Positions 31,619 through 40,640 of a DNA stretch of 64,000 nucleotides are shown piece by piece. The notes beneath the pieces are model-generated. The model saw only the letters and a list, made by a program, of their open reading frames with translations. It did no database searches and had not been told where the DNA came from. Numbering within the stretch: the stretch's first letter is position 1; every line of letters begins with the position of its first letter. This stretch comes from Beijerinckiaceae bacterium (GTDB lineage: Bacteria > Pseudomonadota > Alphaproteobacteria > Rhizobiales > Beijerinckiaceae). The DNA lies in assembly GCA_024304885.1 (NCBI GenBank), contig JALJOM010000003.1, forward strand, positions 2,782,043-2,846,042, written 5' to 3'. Both the position numbers and the translations under genes were made by a program.

Positions 31619-32446
31619 ATGAAAGTTTCCCTGATCCAGATGAACTCGGTCTCCGACAAGGCCGCGAACATCTCTGTCGCGCGCAAGCTCGTCGAGCAGG
31701 CCATCGCGGAGGAACGGCCCGACTGGATCTGCCTGCCCGAATGCTTCGACTTCATGGGCGGCAATCGCGAGGCGAAGCTCGCGGCGGCCGAGCCTTTTCC
31801 CGGCGGCCCGGCCTATGCGGCGATGCAGGAGCTCGCGCGAACGCACGCGGTCTACATCCATGCCGGCTCGGTTCTCGAGAAGGTCGACAGCGAGGACCGG
31901 ATGCACAACACCACCGTGGTCTTCGACCGGAGCGGAACCGAGATCGCCCGCTACCGCAAGATCCACATGTTCGACATCACCGCACCCGACGGCACCCAAT
32001 ATCGCGAGAGCGCCGCCTTCGCGCCGGGCGACGCGGTCGTGACCTATGCTTGCGAGGACATGATTGTCGGCTGCTCGATCTGCTACGATATCCGCTTCCC
32101 GAACCTCTACCAGGCGCTGGTCGAGAAAGGGGCCGAGATGATCGCGCTGCCGGCGGCCTTCACGATGCAGACCGGGAAGGACCATTGGGAGGTGCTCTGC
32201 CGGGCGCGCGCGATCGAGACCCAGGCCTATCTCTGCGCGCCCGCGCAGACCGGGTTCCACGTCGTCGGCGGCGAGACGCGCCAGACCTATGGCCATTCTC
32301 TCGTCGCCGATCCCTGGGGCCATGTCACGGCCAAGGCGTCGGACGGGGTCGGCATCGTCTCGACCAGGATCGACAAGGATCGGGTTCGCAAGGTCCGCAC
32401 GCAGATCCCCGTCGCGCAGCACAAGGTCCGGCTCGATCGGGCTTGA
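31619..32446 (+). CDS. Carbon-nitrogen (nitrilase-superfamily) hydrolase
   Basis: 275 residues with the complete Glu-Lys-Cys triad: Glu41 (LPECFD), Lys114 (YRKIHMFD) and Cys155 (CSICYDIRFP). The closest group is Nit1/Nit2-type omega-amidases and deaminated-glutathione amidases (KIHMFDI, CYDIRFPNLYQAL, RARAIETQAYLCAPAQTG). It should hydrolyse the amide of a small deaminated substrate such as oxidised glutathione derivatives or alpha-ketoglutaramate. The GGAG ribosome site lies in TTTTTTGGAGTG, at good spacing. It is immediately followed (4 bases) by the substrate-binding protein gene. Confidence 0.92.
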   Translation: MKVSLIQMNSVSDKAANISVARKLVEQAIAEERPDWICLPECFDFMGGNREAKLAAAEPFPGGPAYAAMQELARTHAVYIHAGSVLEKVDSEDRMHNTTVVFDRSGTEIARYRKIHMFDITAPDGTQYRESAAFAPGDAVVTYACEDMIVGCSICYDIRFPNLYQALVEKGAEMIALPAAFTMQTGKDHWEVLCRARAIETQAYLCAPAQTGFHVVGGETRQTYGHSLVADPWGHVTAKASDGVGIVSTRIDKDRVRKVRTQIPVAQHKVRLDRA

Positions 32447-32450
32447 TGCG

Positions 32451-34082
32451 ATGGTCCAGCTCTCGCGGCGCTCGGTCGTCGCCGTCGCGGGCGGTGGCCT
32501 GCTCGTGGGCCTCGGCGCAGCCCACGTTGCGTTGCGTGGGACGCCGCGGTCGGGCGAGGCCGTCCCGATGACCTGGCATCGCGGCGCGCTCGGCGATCCG
32601 GGCTCGCTCGATCCGCACAAGGCGACGACCGTCATCGAAGGCAATGTGCTCGCCGAATTGTTCGAGGGCCTCGTCGCCCACGACGCGAGGGGCGAGCTCG
32701 TCCCCGGCGTCGCGACGGGCTGGACCGTCGGCGACGACGAGACGGTCTACACGTTCGCGCTGCGCCCCGACGCGCGGTGGTCGAACGGCGACAGGGTCAC
32801 CGCGCAGGACTTCGTCTTCGCGTTCCGGCGCTTGATGGCGCCGACGACCGGAGCGCCCTATGCCAATATCCTCTACACGCTGAGGAACGGCGCGAAGGTC
32901 AACAAGGGTATGCTGCCCGTGGAGGCCTTGGGCGTCCGCGCGCTGGACGACGAGACGCTCGAGATCGAGCTCGAGCACAAGGCCCCCTATTTCGTCTCGC
33001 AGCTCACCCATATCACCGCGAAGCCGCTCCACAGAGCCTCGGTCGAGGCCTATGGCACGAGCTTCACGCGGCCGGGCCGCCTCGTGGGCAACGGCGCCTT
33101 CGTGTTGCAGGACTATATCCCGAACGAGCGCATGATCCTCGCGAGGAATCCACATTTCCACGCCGCGGGGACAGTCGCGCTCGAGCGCGAGATTTTCTAT
33201 CCGCTCGAGGATCGCTCCGCGGCCCTGCGTCGTTTCATGGCCGGCGAAGTTCACAGCTACGACGACGTGCCGCAGGAGCAGATCGCCTTCGTGCGCAAGC
33301 GCCTGCCGGAAGCGCTCATGATCGCGCCGGTGCTCGGCACCTATTACTACGCCTTCGACACCCGCAGGCCGCCCTTCGACGACAAGCGCGTGCGCCAGGC
33401 TCTCGCGATGGTGATCGACCGCGAGTTCCTCGCCGAGCGGATCTGGGGCGGGACGATGCAGCCGCTCTACAGCTTCGTGCCGCCCGGGATGGACACCTAT
33501 GGTGTCCCCACGACGGTCTCCTGGAAGGACATGCGCCCTTTCGAGCGCGAGGACGAGGCACGGCGCCTGTTGCGAGAGGCGGGCTACGGCGACGGTCTCG
33601 ACACGCTCGAGGTCGAGATCAGGTTCAACACGTCTGAAAACCACCGTGCGACCGCCGTCGCGATCGCCGACATGTGGAAAGCGCTCGGGGTCGCGACGAG
33701 CTTGCGCGCCACCGACGCCACCACCCATTATGCCCTCATGCGCGAGAAGGCACCCTTCGAGGTCGCGCGCGCCGGTTGGTTCGCCGATTTCCCGGACGCC
33801 GAGAATTTCCTCTTCCTCGGCGAGAGCGACAACAAGGGACTGAACACCCCGAATTTCTCGAACGCCGCCTTCGACGCCCTGCTGCAGGCGTCCCGTCGCG
33901 AAAGCTCGCCCGAGCGCCGCCGCGAAATCCTCCACGAGGCCGAAGCGCTGATCCTCGAGGAGCAGCCCTATCTCGTGCTGATGTCCTATCGCTCGGCCCA
34001 CCTTCTGTCGCGCAAGCTCCGAGGATTCGAGCCGAATGTTTTCGGCGCCCATGGCGGCCGCTACGTCAGGATCACGCCGTGA
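32451..34082 (+). CDS. Peptide/oligopeptide ABC-transporter substrate-binding protein (family 5)
   Basis: 543 residues. A twin-arginine-like N-terminus (LSRRSVVAVAGG, then a hydrophobic stretch to about 30) suggests export by Tat. The rest is a full SBP_bac_5 protein of the OppA/MppA type: GDPGSLDPHKATTVIEGNVLAELFEGLV, YTFALRPDARWSNGDRVTAQDFVFAFRRL, NGAFVLQDYIPNERMILARNPHFH and DTRRPPFDDKRVRQALAMVIDREFL. No permease or ATPase genes adjoin it, so it must work with components encoded elsewhere. It is linked to the nitrilase gene by four bases and to the permease gene by 26 bases, suggesting one unit devoted to amino-acid or peptide nitrogen. Confidence 0.92.
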   Translation: MVQLSRRSVVAVAGGGLLVGLGAAHVALRGTPRSGEAVPMTWHRGALGDPGSLDPHKATTVIEGNVLAELFEGLVAHDARGELVPGVATGWTVGDDETVYTFALRPDARWSNGDRVTAQDFVFAFRRLMAPTTGAPYANILYTLRNGAKVNKGMLPVEALGVRALDDETLEIELEHKAPYFVSQLTHITAKPLHRASVEAYGTSFTRPGRLVGNGAFVLQDYIPNERMILARNPHFHAAGTVALEREIFYPLEDRSAALRRFMAGEVHSYDDVPQEQIAFVRKRLPEALMIAPVLGTYYYAFDTRRPPFDDKRVRQALAMVIDREFLAERIWGGTMQPLYSFVPPGMDTYGVPTTVSWKDMRPFEREDEARRLLREAGYGDGLDTLEVEIRFNTSENHRATAVAIADMWKALGVATSLRATDATTHYALMREKAPFEVARAGWFADFPDAENFLFLGESDNKGLNTPNFSNAAFDALLQASRRESSPERRREILHEAEALILEEQPYLVLMSYRSAHLLSRKLRGFEPNVFGAHGGRYVRITP

Positions 34083-34108
34083 CGGCTGAATCACGACCAG
34101 GAGAAGTC

Positions 34109-35539
34109 ATGTCGCTGAAGGCCCTGCTGCGCATCAAGCCCGTCGAACTTTTGCAAGCCGAGGCGGACCGACCGGGTCGGTTTCGTCGCGTGCTCGGCCT
34201 GTGGCAGCTCACCGGCATCGGCCTCGGCGGCATCATCGGGGTCGGCATCTTCGTGCTCACGGGCGTCGTCGCCGCGACGCAGGCGGGCCCCGCCGTCTCC
34301 TTGTCCTTCGCGATCGCGGGGATCGCGAGCGCCGCCGCGGCGCTCTGCTATGCCGAGTTCGCCGGGATGATTCCCGTCGCGGGGAGCGCCTATACATACA
34401 GCTATGCCGTCCTCGGTGAGCTCGTCGCCTGGGTGATCGGCTGGGATCTCCTCCTCGAATATTCGCTCGTGGTCGCCGTCGTCTCGATCGGCTGGTCGGG
34501 CTATCTCCAGGCGCTGCTGGGCCAGCTCGGCATCGTCTTTCCCGCATGGGCCATGGGCGCCGCGGGAACGGGCGAAGGGCATGTGATGGACATGGCCGCG
34601 ATGGCGGGAAGCCTCGTGGTCGCCTTGCTCCTGACACTTCGGATCGAATGGGGCGCGCGCATCAATACGACGATGGTGGTGATCAAGATCGCCGCTGTGA
34701 TCCTCGTCATCGCGGCGGGCCTGCCCCATATCGATCCGGCGAACTGGCAGCCCTTCATGCCCCACGGGCTCAGTGGCGTGGTCGAGGGTGCCGCGGTCGT
34801 CTTCTTCGCGGTCTTCGGCTACGACACGCTGACGACCGCGGCCGAGGAAGCGCGCGACCCGCAAAGGCAATTGCCCCGCGCCGTCCTACTCTCGCTCGCG
34901 ATCTCGCTCACGCTCTATATCGCGATGTCCCTCGTGCTGACGGGCCTCGTTCCCTCGGCCACGTTGAACAATCCCGCGCCGGTCGCCAGCGCCTTCACCG
35001 CGATCGGCCTTCCCTGGGTGACTCTCGTGGTGTCGGCGGCGGCGGTGACCGGCATCGTCAGCGTCATGCTCGCCTTCATGCTCGCCTGCGCGCGCATCTG
35101 GTTCTCGATGAGCCGTGACGGCCTGCTTCCCGCCTGGTTCGCAAAAGTTCATCCGCGGTTTCGCACGCCCCATCGCCCGACCCTGATCGCGGGCGCGCTC
35201 ACCGCTCTTGTCGCAGGGTTCTTCCCGATCAAGGAGGTCGCCGAGCTCGTCAATATCGGCACCTTGTCGGCCTTCGTGGTGATCTGCGCGGCAATTATCG
35301 TCCTGCGCCGCACTCGGCCGGATGCCCGCCGCAGCTTCCGCACGCCCCTCGTGCCCTATGTGCCCATCGTCGGCATCGGGTTTTCGATGTGGCTCCTGTC
35401 GAAGCTCCCCCTCGTCGCCTGGGAGCGGTTCGCCGTGTGGATGGTGCTGGGCCTCGCGCTATATTTTCTCTACGGCCGCCGCCACAGCCTGCTCGCCAAG
35501 CAGGAGCACCCTGCCGGCAAAAAGCGAGGCGCTGCGTAG
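34109..35539 (+). CDS. Amino-acid permease (APC superfamily)
   Basis: 476 residues with about 12 transmembrane helices. The helix-1 motif is GLGGIIGVGIFVLTGVVAATQAGPAVSLSFAIAG, and helix 3/6/8 regions are AGSAYTYSYAVLGELVAWVIGWDLLLEYSL and VFFAVFGYDTLTTAAEEARDPQRQLPRAV. It resembles the cationic amino-acid/polyamine transporter (CAT/YfnA-like) subgroup. AGGAGA lies four to five bases before ATG 34109. Likely co-transcribed with the preceding SBP and amidase. It moves amino acids with H+ or by exchange; the substrate is not predictable. Confidence 0.93.
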   Translation: MSLKALLRIKPVELLQAEADRPGRFRRVLGLWQLTGIGLGGIIGVGIFVLTGVVAATQAGPAVSLSFAIAGIASAAAALCYAEFAGMIPVAGSAYTYSYAVLGELVAWVIGWDLLLEYSLVVAVVSIGWSGYLQALLGQLGIVFPAWAMGAAGTGEGHVMDMAAMAGSLVVALLLTLRIEWGARINTTMVVIKIAAVILVIAAGLPHIDPANWQPFMPHGLSGVVEGAAVVFFAVFGYDTLTTAAEEARDPQRQLPRAVLLSLAISLTLYIAMSLVLTGLVPSATLNNPAPVASAFTAIGLPWVTLVVSAAAVTGIVSVMLAFMLACARIWFSMSRDGLLPAWFAKVHPRFRTPHRPTLIAGALTALVAGFFPIKEVAELVNIGTLSAFVVICAAIIVLRRTRPDARRSFRTPLVPYVPIVGIGFSMWLLSKLPLVAWERFAVWMVLGLALYFLYGRRHSLLAKQEHPAGKKRGAA

Positions 35540-35560
35540 CGCCGGGGTCAAGCCACCGTC

Positions 35561-36148
35561 CTACCGATTCTGTCCCGGCACCCACAGGACATCGCCGGCG
35601 CCCTTGCGGTTGATGTAGCGCGCCGCGACGAAAAGGAAATCCGACAGCCGGTTGACATATTTGAGCACGGGCTCGCCGACATGCTCGCCTGGCGTCGCGG
35701 CCAAGGCGACGATGATCCGCTCGGCGCGGCGGGTCACCGTCCTCGCCATGTGCAGCGCCGCCGCGGCCGCGCAGCCGCCCGGCAGGACGAAGGAATGCAG
35801 CGGCTCGAGCTCGGCATTGAGCTCGTCGATCTTGCGCTCGATCCGGTCGACCTGGGCCTGCACGATCCGGAGCGGCTCGCCGCCGCGGCCCTCGTCTCTC
35901 GGCGGCATGCAGAGATCCGCGCCGAGGTCGAAGAGGTCGTTCTGGGCGCAGAGCAGCATGGCATCGACCCGCGCCCATGAAGGCTCGATCGCGGTCGTGA
36001 CCCTGGCGAGGCCGATCATCGCATTGGCCTCGTCGATCGTCCCATAGGCCTCGATCCTGAGATCGTCCTTGCGGCGGCGCTCCCCGGAGCCGAGAGCCGT
36101 CGTCCCACTGTCTCCGGTGCGCGTGTAGATCCTGCTCAAGACGACCAT
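35561..36148 (-). CDS. Cob(I)yrinic acid a,c-diamide adenosyltransferase, PduO type
   Basis: 195 residues; ATG 36148 is chosen over a TTG six bases earlier. PduO-type motifs: RIYTRTGDSGTTALGSGERRRKDDLRIEAYGTIDEANAMIGLAR (ATP-binding N-terminal block), and the C-terminal FVLPGGCAAAAALHMARTVTRRAER and VLKYVNRLSDFLFVAARYIN segments. It adenosylates cobalt(I) corrinoid to give adenosylcobalamin, used by mutases such as methylmalonyl-CoA mutase. It follows the twin-TM protein gene by 18 bases, a pairing frequent in Rhizobiales. Confidence 0.94.
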   Translation of the reverse strand: MVVLSRIYTRTGDSGTTALGSGERRRKDDLRIEAYGTIDEANAMIGLARVTTAIEPSWARVDAMLLCAQNDLFDLGADLCMPPRDEGRGGEPLRIVQAQVDRIERKIDELNAELEPLHSFVLPGGCAAAAALHMARTVTRRAERIIVALAATPGEHVGEPVLKYVNRLSDFLFVAARYINRKGAGDVLWVPGQNR

Positions 36149-36166
36149 CGCCAACTCTCGTTGCGC

Positions 36167-36355
36167 TCAGCTGCGCAGCCACAAGACGCCCATGATGAGC
36201 ACGATTGCGAGGAACTGAAGGCCGACCCGCCAGCGCATGAGGCTCTGCGATCGAGAATCGCTGCCTTCGAGAAGCATGTTGGCGAGGCCGGCACACAGGA
36301 CGACGACCACGGCGCCGAGCGCGATCGTGACAAAGGTGCTGTCGAGTCGAGGCAT
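36167..36355 (-). CDS. Twin-transmembrane small protein (HIG1-like)
   Basis: 62 residues with two membrane helices (about 8-25 and 45-60) joined by a short loop containing Arg residues (DSRSQSLMRWRVGLQF). The RWRVGLQ segment and layout match the bacterial twin-transmembrane group related to the HIG1 domain, small proteins associated in mitochondria with respiratory complexes. It starts ATG 36355 in good context. It is paired with the adenosyltransferase downstream; a family-B/A repeat lies upstream. Confidence 0.85.
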   Translation of the reverse strand: MPRLDSTFVTIALGAVVVVLCAGLANMLLEGSDSRSQSLMRWRVGLQFLAIVLIMGVLWLRS

Positions 36356-36438
36356 TTTCGACGATCCTCCCGAGCGATCACTTCGTTTTGTACCGCTATC
36401 GAGATCGAGCCGGACCCTGCCGGGTCGATCTGTAGAAC

Positions 36439-36649
36439 ACGATGAATTTGGATCGAACCGATCCAAATTCATGAAGGTGATTTATTCTAAAGACTTAGAG
36501 CAGTTTCCGATCCGGTAGAATCGGAAACCCGCTCTACCTTCTTGTTTTATCGCAATTTCGCGACGCGAACCGGTGTCCACTTCGCTGGAAATTGCACTAG
36601 CGCGTGATGCGGGCGGAAGACCAGGATCCGATTTTCCTCATCCCGCGCT
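36439..36649 (+). repeat. Family-B repeat interrupted by a family-A repeat
   Basis: Left part is ATGAATTTGGATCGAACCGATCCAAATTCAT and ATTCTAAAGACTT; the right part resumes at GCGTGATGCGGGCGGAAGACC and ends TTTTCCTCATCCCGCGC. Comparing with 21052-21160 shows where the extra ~103 bases entered. Confidence 0.82.
36497..36599 (-). repeat. Family-A repeat nested in family B
   Basis: AGAGCAGTTTCCGATCCGGTAGAATCGGAAACCCGCTC ... TTGTTTTATCGCAATTTCGCGACGCGAACCGGTGTCCACTTCGCTGGAAATTGCACTA: the reverse orientation of the copy at 63717-63820, lying precisely between AAAGACTT and GCGTGATG of the family-B element. Confidence 0.82.
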
Positions 36650-36694
36650 AAGACGGCCGCGACGAGAATTCGCGACAGCCGCGGCCTATTCCGG

Positions 36695-39418
36695 TCAGTA
36701 GCGGCGCAGCAGCCGCTCGAGATAGTCGAGCTCCTCGCGCGGCCGCACCGGCTCGCCGAGCCTTCTGCGCAATTCCTCGAGCACCCGCTGCGCCCTTTGG
36801 GCCGCCGGGGTCCCGAGCGGGTCGTAGCGCGCACCATATTGGTCGTATTGCCCGTCCCTCGTCATGCGTCCGAGTGGATCGCGGCCGCCTCGGCGTCCAT
36901 ATTGCGGACGCCCGCCCTGGTCCTGGCCGTCGCCGTCCGCCTCGGCCTGGCCCGATCCTTCGCCTTCTCCGCTGCCTTGCATCGCCTCGGCGAGCTTTTG
37001 CGCCCCTTGGCGCAGCGCATCGAGCGCCCGGCCCTGCGCCTCGACGGCATCGTCACTGCTGCCCGACCCTTGCCGCAGTGCGTCCTCGGCCTCGCGCATG
37101 GCGCCTTCGGCCTCGGCGAGCCCGCTGTCCTCCGGCCAGGCGCGTTTGAGCCGCTTGTCGATCGCATTCAATCGGTCGCGCAGGGCTTGCTGGCGCGCTC
37201 CGAGGTCCTGCATGTCGCGCGGTGCATCGGATCGGGGTCCCGTGCCGTCCTCGCCCTCGGCGAGATCGTCCATGGCCTCGTCCTCGCCCTCGCCGGGATC
37301 GGCCCTGAACGGCTGACCGGGCAGGTTCCAGGGATTTTGCCGCGCGTGGTCGCGCCTTTGCGCCTCCTGGCCGCGGCGATGGGTCTCGTCGCGCAATGCC
37401 TCCTCGTCCTTGCCGAGCTTCGACAATTCGTCGAGGGCACGGCTCATCTCGCTCGCGCGAGGGTCGGGCTTTCCTTTCCGCGCCGTGCGCAGGTTCTCGA
37501 GGATGTTCTGCAGCCGATCGAGCATGCGGCTCGCGTCGGCGAGATTGCCGGTGCGGGCCATCTCTTGCAGCGTATCCAGCATGGACCGAAGCTCGCGCGG
37601 ATCGATCGCGCGGGCCGTCCCGGGGCTCTGCGCGACGTCGTCCGCGTCCTTCTCCTGCTTGGCGAGCTCCTGCAGGAACGCCTCCAGCGCGGCGCGCAAC
37701 CGGTCGGTGAGCTGCTCGATCTCCGAGTCCGGAGCATGGCGCGCGAGCGCCTCGCGCAAGGCCTGCTCGGCGGCACGCAACTCGCGCTCGGCCTCGCCGA
37801 GGTCGCCATTCTCGATGCGCAAGGCCATCTCCCAGAGATGGTCGGCGACCTCGAGGAGCTCCTTGTCCTTGCGAGCGGCCTTCAAGCGGATCGTGGCGAC
37901 CGAGAGCCCGAGATAGACCCCTGCCCTCGTCCCGAAGGTCTCCGGGGCGAGCGCGAGCGCCTCGAGGGCCGCCGTCACTTTCGCCTTGTCGTCGGGCGCG
38001 AGAACCAAGGCTCGGCGCTGCTCCACGAGCGCACGCGCGAGCGGGTTCACGAAGGGCTTCTGCGGCAAGCGGATCTCGATCTTCGCACTCTTGCCCTCGT
38101 TCCCGCCGGCATCGCGGGCGAGAAGCGTGAGAGCGGCACGCGCTCCCGCCCAGGGATGCTCGGACAGGTCGGCGGTCGTCTCGGCCGCGGTCTCGGACCC
38201 GGAACCGGCCGGGAGCCCCAGGGCGACGCGGGGCGGATCGACGAGAGAGCGCTTGGCCTTCGTGCCGTTCTCGAAGGTGGGATCGGCGAAGCCCGCTTCC
38301 GCGCCGATGACGCCGTAATCGTCGGCGACCTCGTAGGCGAGCGCGAGCGTGCCGCGGGCATTGGCCCGGGGCACATCGGTCAGGCCGATCGTCGGCGGCT
38401 TGTCGGGGGTCGCGACGAGGTCGAACCGGCGAAGCCGCGACGCGGTGCGCCCGATCGCGAGGCTCGCATCACCCTGGAGCCTCAGCCGGACCTCGTTGTC
38501 GTGCTTGCGAGCCCCGCCTCGAGGCTCGGAGCCGGGCGCGGTCGTCTCCTCCTCCGCCGGGGCCAGAGCGCCGCTCGCCTCGACCGGAGGCCGGCCGCCG
38601 GAGCCACGCACGACCACGATCGATCCGACGGGGACCTCGATCCGCTCGCGCTCGTCGGTCGCCCCGAAAGGCGTGACGGGGGCGAGGGTCAGGACGACCG
38701 GCAGCTTGCCCGTATAGGACGGCGGATCGATCCAGGCGTCTATCCGTTCCGCTCGCCCCGCCGAGCCGTCGAGACGCCAATCGAAAGCGGCCCCGATCCG
38801 GGCGAGCTTCTCCGGGCCCGCGACGAAGCTCGTGGCGACGAGCGCGACCGGCAGGAGGCCGCGAAGGGCGTAGCGATCGATCTCCGCGATCCGCGGTGAC
38901 GGCCATCCGGCGCGCAGCGCGGCGATCGCCGCCTCGGCGCGGCGGCGATGCAGCGTCCAGAGGGCCTCCGTCGCGGGGTCGCTCGAGCAATTGGCGAGAC
39001 GATCATCGAGAACCTCGGCAGGACGCGAGGCGAGCCCCGCGGCGCGGTCGAGCCGCGCGAGCGCTTCCTTCCGTCCGGGAAACCGGAACCGGCGCAAAGC
39101 CAGGAGGCACGCGAGGAAAGCCAGGCCGAAGCCGAGCACGCCGAGCCCGCGCGCCCAATGCGGCAGCTCGAGCCAGAGCCCGGCCCAGGAGGCCACGACG
39201 AAGAGGCCTGCGACGACGAGGAGCGGCAGCACGATCCGCCACGTCCGCTCGAACAGGATGACGGCCCGGGTCGTGGCGACGAGGCGTTCGAGCCGCCGCG
39301 CGGCTACGCGCTCGGGCGGCGGCGCTCCGGTCTCGCGGCGCTCCGAGCGACGGTCGGGCTCTCTAGGGGACTGGCGGCGGACGTTCCGCAAATTATGCTC
39401 CGGGGGCGCGGCCGTCAC
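36695..39418 (-). CDS. TIGR02302/DUF4175-family large membrane-anchored protein
   Basis: 907 residues. An N-terminal basic region is followed by two membrane helices (about 55-105: LPLLVVAGLFVVASWAGLWLELP and GLGVLGFGLAFLACLLALRRF), a large Ig-like/beta-rich periplasmic part (RIDAWIDPPSYTGKLPVVLTLAP), a long helical region (VEQRRALVLAPDDKAKVTAALEALA), and a low-complexity Gln/Glu/Asp/Gly-rich tail (QGSGEGEGSGQAEADGDGQDQGGRPQYGRRGG) ending in a compact RVLEELRRRLGEP motif. This layout is the TIGR02302 (DUF4175) family, conserved in Alphaproteobacteria with unknown function. Monocistronic; convergent with the twin-TM gene across repeats. Confidence 0.9.
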   Translation of the reverse strand: MTAAPPEHNLRNVRRQSPREPDRRSERRETGAPPPERVAARRLERLVATTRAVILFERTWRIVLPLLVVAGLFVVASWAGLWLELPHWARGLGVLGFGLAFLACLLALRRFRFPGRKEALARLDRAAGLASRPAEVLDDRLANCSSDPATEALWTLHRRRAEAAIAALRAGWPSPRIAEIDRYALRGLLPVALVATSFVAGPEKLARIGAAFDWRLDGSAGRAERIDAWIDPPSYTGKLPVVLTLAPVTPFGATDERERIEVPVGSIVVVRGSGGRPPVEASGALAPAEEETTAPGSEPRGGARKHDNEVRLRLQGDASLAIGRTASRLRRFDLVATPDKPPTIGLTDVPRANARGTLALAYEVADDYGVIGAEAGFADPTFENGTKAKRSLVDPPRVALGLPAGSGSETAAETTADLSEHPWAGARAALTLLARDAGGNEGKSAKIEIRLPQKPFVNPLARALVEQRRALVLAPDDKAKVTAALEALALAPETFGTRAGVYLGLSVATIRLKAARKDKELLEVADHLWEMALRIENGDLGEAERELRAAEQALREALARHAPDSEIEQLTDRLRAALEAFLQELAKQEKDADDVAQSPGTARAIDPRELRSMLDTLQEMARTGNLADASRMLDRLQNILENLRTARKGKPDPRASEMSRALDELSKLGKDEEALRDETHRRGQEAQRRDHARQNPWNLPGQPFRADPGEGEDEAMDDLAEGEDGTGPRSDAPRDMQDLGARQQALRDRLNAIDKRLKRAWPEDSGLAEAEGAMREAEDALRQGSGSSDDAVEAQGRALDALRQGAQKLAEAMQGSGEGEGSGQAEADGDGQDQGGRPQYGRRGGRDPLGRMTRDGQYDQYGARYDPLGTPAAQRAQRVLEELRRRLGEPVRPREELDYLERLLRRY

Positions 39419-39591
39419 CCGCGCTTCGCTAGCTCTTCTGCCGAGTGCGGCAGACTATCACGAACCGAACCGAATTTCAGCACCCGGAGGCGGTCGGTCC
39501 TGTTCCAGGCCGAATCCGAGCTCGCATAAATGGGCCCCGCGCCCAGAGCCGCGCCTGTCTACGCCCCCGAAGCGTAATGACAAGTGCGTCA

Positions 39592-39606
39592 CACTCGTCT
39601 AGAGTG
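39592..39606 (+). promoter_or_regulatory. Palindrome upstream of the TacA/TacT pair, candidate operator
   Basis: CACTC-GTCTA-GAGTG centred 30 bases before the antitoxin start; TGAC-N6-GTCA (39578-39591) adjoins it. Ribbon-helix-helix antitoxins bind such palindromes, so autoregulation is likely. Confidence 0.4.
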
Positions 39607-39628
39607 CGATGAGTAAAGAGGGATTTCC

Positions 39629-39913
39629 ATGACGATCAAAGCCGCCGACACGGTGAAGCGCGAGACGCTCAACATCCGTATCAAGCCGGAGGATCGCAAC
39701 CTCATCGATCAGGCCGCGCAGCTCGTCGGCAAGAGCCGCACGGATTTCCTGCTCGAAGCCGGACGCCGCGCCGCCGAGGATGCCTTGCTCGACCAGACGT
39801 TCTTCAAGGTAAGCCCCGAGGCCTACGCCGAGTTCGTGGCGCGGCTCGATGCGCCTCCCGCGCCGAATGAGAAGCTACGCCGCACGATGACAACTCCGGC
39901 TCCATGGGAATGA
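39629..39913 (+). CDS. DUF1778 ribbon-helix-helix antitoxin (TacA type)
   Basis: 94 residues. The N-terminal half has the RHH signature of DUF1778/TacA (RETLNIRIKPEDRNLIDQAAQLVGKSRTDFLLEAGRRAAEDALLDQT), followed by the toxin-binding tail (FKVSPEAYAEFVARLDAPPAPNEKLRR). It neutralises the acetyltransferase toxin encoded immediately downstream and should repress the operon. AGAGGGA precedes ATG 39629. Its stop and the next ATG are adjacent (TGAATG), typical of TA operons. Confidence 0.93.
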   Translation: MTIKAADTVKRETLNIRIKPEDRNLIDQAAQLVGKSRTDFLLEAGRRAAEDALLDQTFFKVSPEAYAEFVARLDAPPAPNEKLRRTMTTPAPWE

Positions 39914-40408
39914 ATGACTCTCAGGGCCCCGGAACCGATCAATGAAGCTCACCAGATAGGAATATTCGACTCTGGCGTTCCCGCACTCGACGACTGGCTG
40001 AAGCGCCGCGCCCGGGCGAACCAGGCAAGCGGCGCATCGCGCACCTATGTGGTCTGCGAGGAGCAACGTGTCGTGGGTTATTATGCGCTCGCCTCCGGCG
40101 CGGTCGCAATCGAAACCGCTTCCGGCCGTCTTCGCCGCAACATGCCCGACCCCGTGCCGGTCGTCGTGCTGGGACGGCTCGCCATCGAGCGAAGCTTTCA
40201 AAAGCACGGACTCGGTCGTGCCCTGGTCTGCGACGCGGCGAAGCGCGTCGTTCGAGCCGCCGAGGTGATCGGCATTCGCGGCATTGTCGTTCATGCCGTT
40301 TCGCCGGACGCCAAAGCATTCTATCTCGCGCTCGGATTCGAGGCCTCGCCGCTCGAACCTTTGACCCTCATGGCGACGCTGGCGGATATTCGAGCCGCGC
40401 TCCGATAA
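39914..40408 (+). CDS. GNAT toxin acetylating charged tRNA (TacT type)
   Basis: 164 residues of the TacT/AtaT group: FDSGVPALDDWLKRRARANQASGASRTYVV at the start, VVGYYALASGAV, VVVLGRLAIERSFQKHGLGRALV (acetyl-CoA-binding R/Q-x-x-G-x-G/A region, here K-H-G-L-G-R-A) and KAFYLALGFEASPLEPLTLM. Such toxins acetylate the amino group of aminoacyl-tRNAs (often Gly-, Ile- or Met-tRNA) and block translation. The key Tyr in the AFYLALGF segment is present. Immediately downstream of its antitoxin, with no gene between. Confidence 0.92.
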   Translation: MTLRAPEPINEAHQIGIFDSGVPALDDWLKRRARANQASGASRTYVVCEEQRVVGYYALASGAVAIETASGRLRRNMPDPVPVVVLGRLAIERSFQKHGLGRALVCDAAKRVVRAAEVIGIRGIVVHAVSPDAKAFYLALGFEASPLEPLTLMATLADIRAALR

Positions 40409-40640
40409 CCACCCCGCCGCCGGCCTGCTGTCGCAGGGCTTGGGCGGTCGCCCTATTCGATCCCTCGCGCCCTCCGTCGTACGGGCGGGGCCGGGTCCCG
40501 CTCGAACCGGCAAGCCCGCCGAGCACGGTCAACTTCGAGCGAACATACGCGGTTGTGGCGTCGGACCATGTGTCGCCGGAGAAAGCACTGGCCAGCCCTG
40601 CCTGGGGCTTCGGTTCGCGACGACCGGGGCGATCCTCGGT

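Larger units (their letters stand above)
36356..36694. other. 339-base gap with a nested repeat complex
   Basis: Between the twin-TM gene and the convergent end of the TIGR02302 gene. It contains a family-B element (36439-36649) interrupted by a family-A element (36497-36599), and no gene. Confidence 0.7.

Noticed and set aside
32325..34094. A 589-codon open frame opposite the peptide-binding protein
   Set aside because: Antisense artefact; the plus-strand gene has complete SBP family motifs and operon context.
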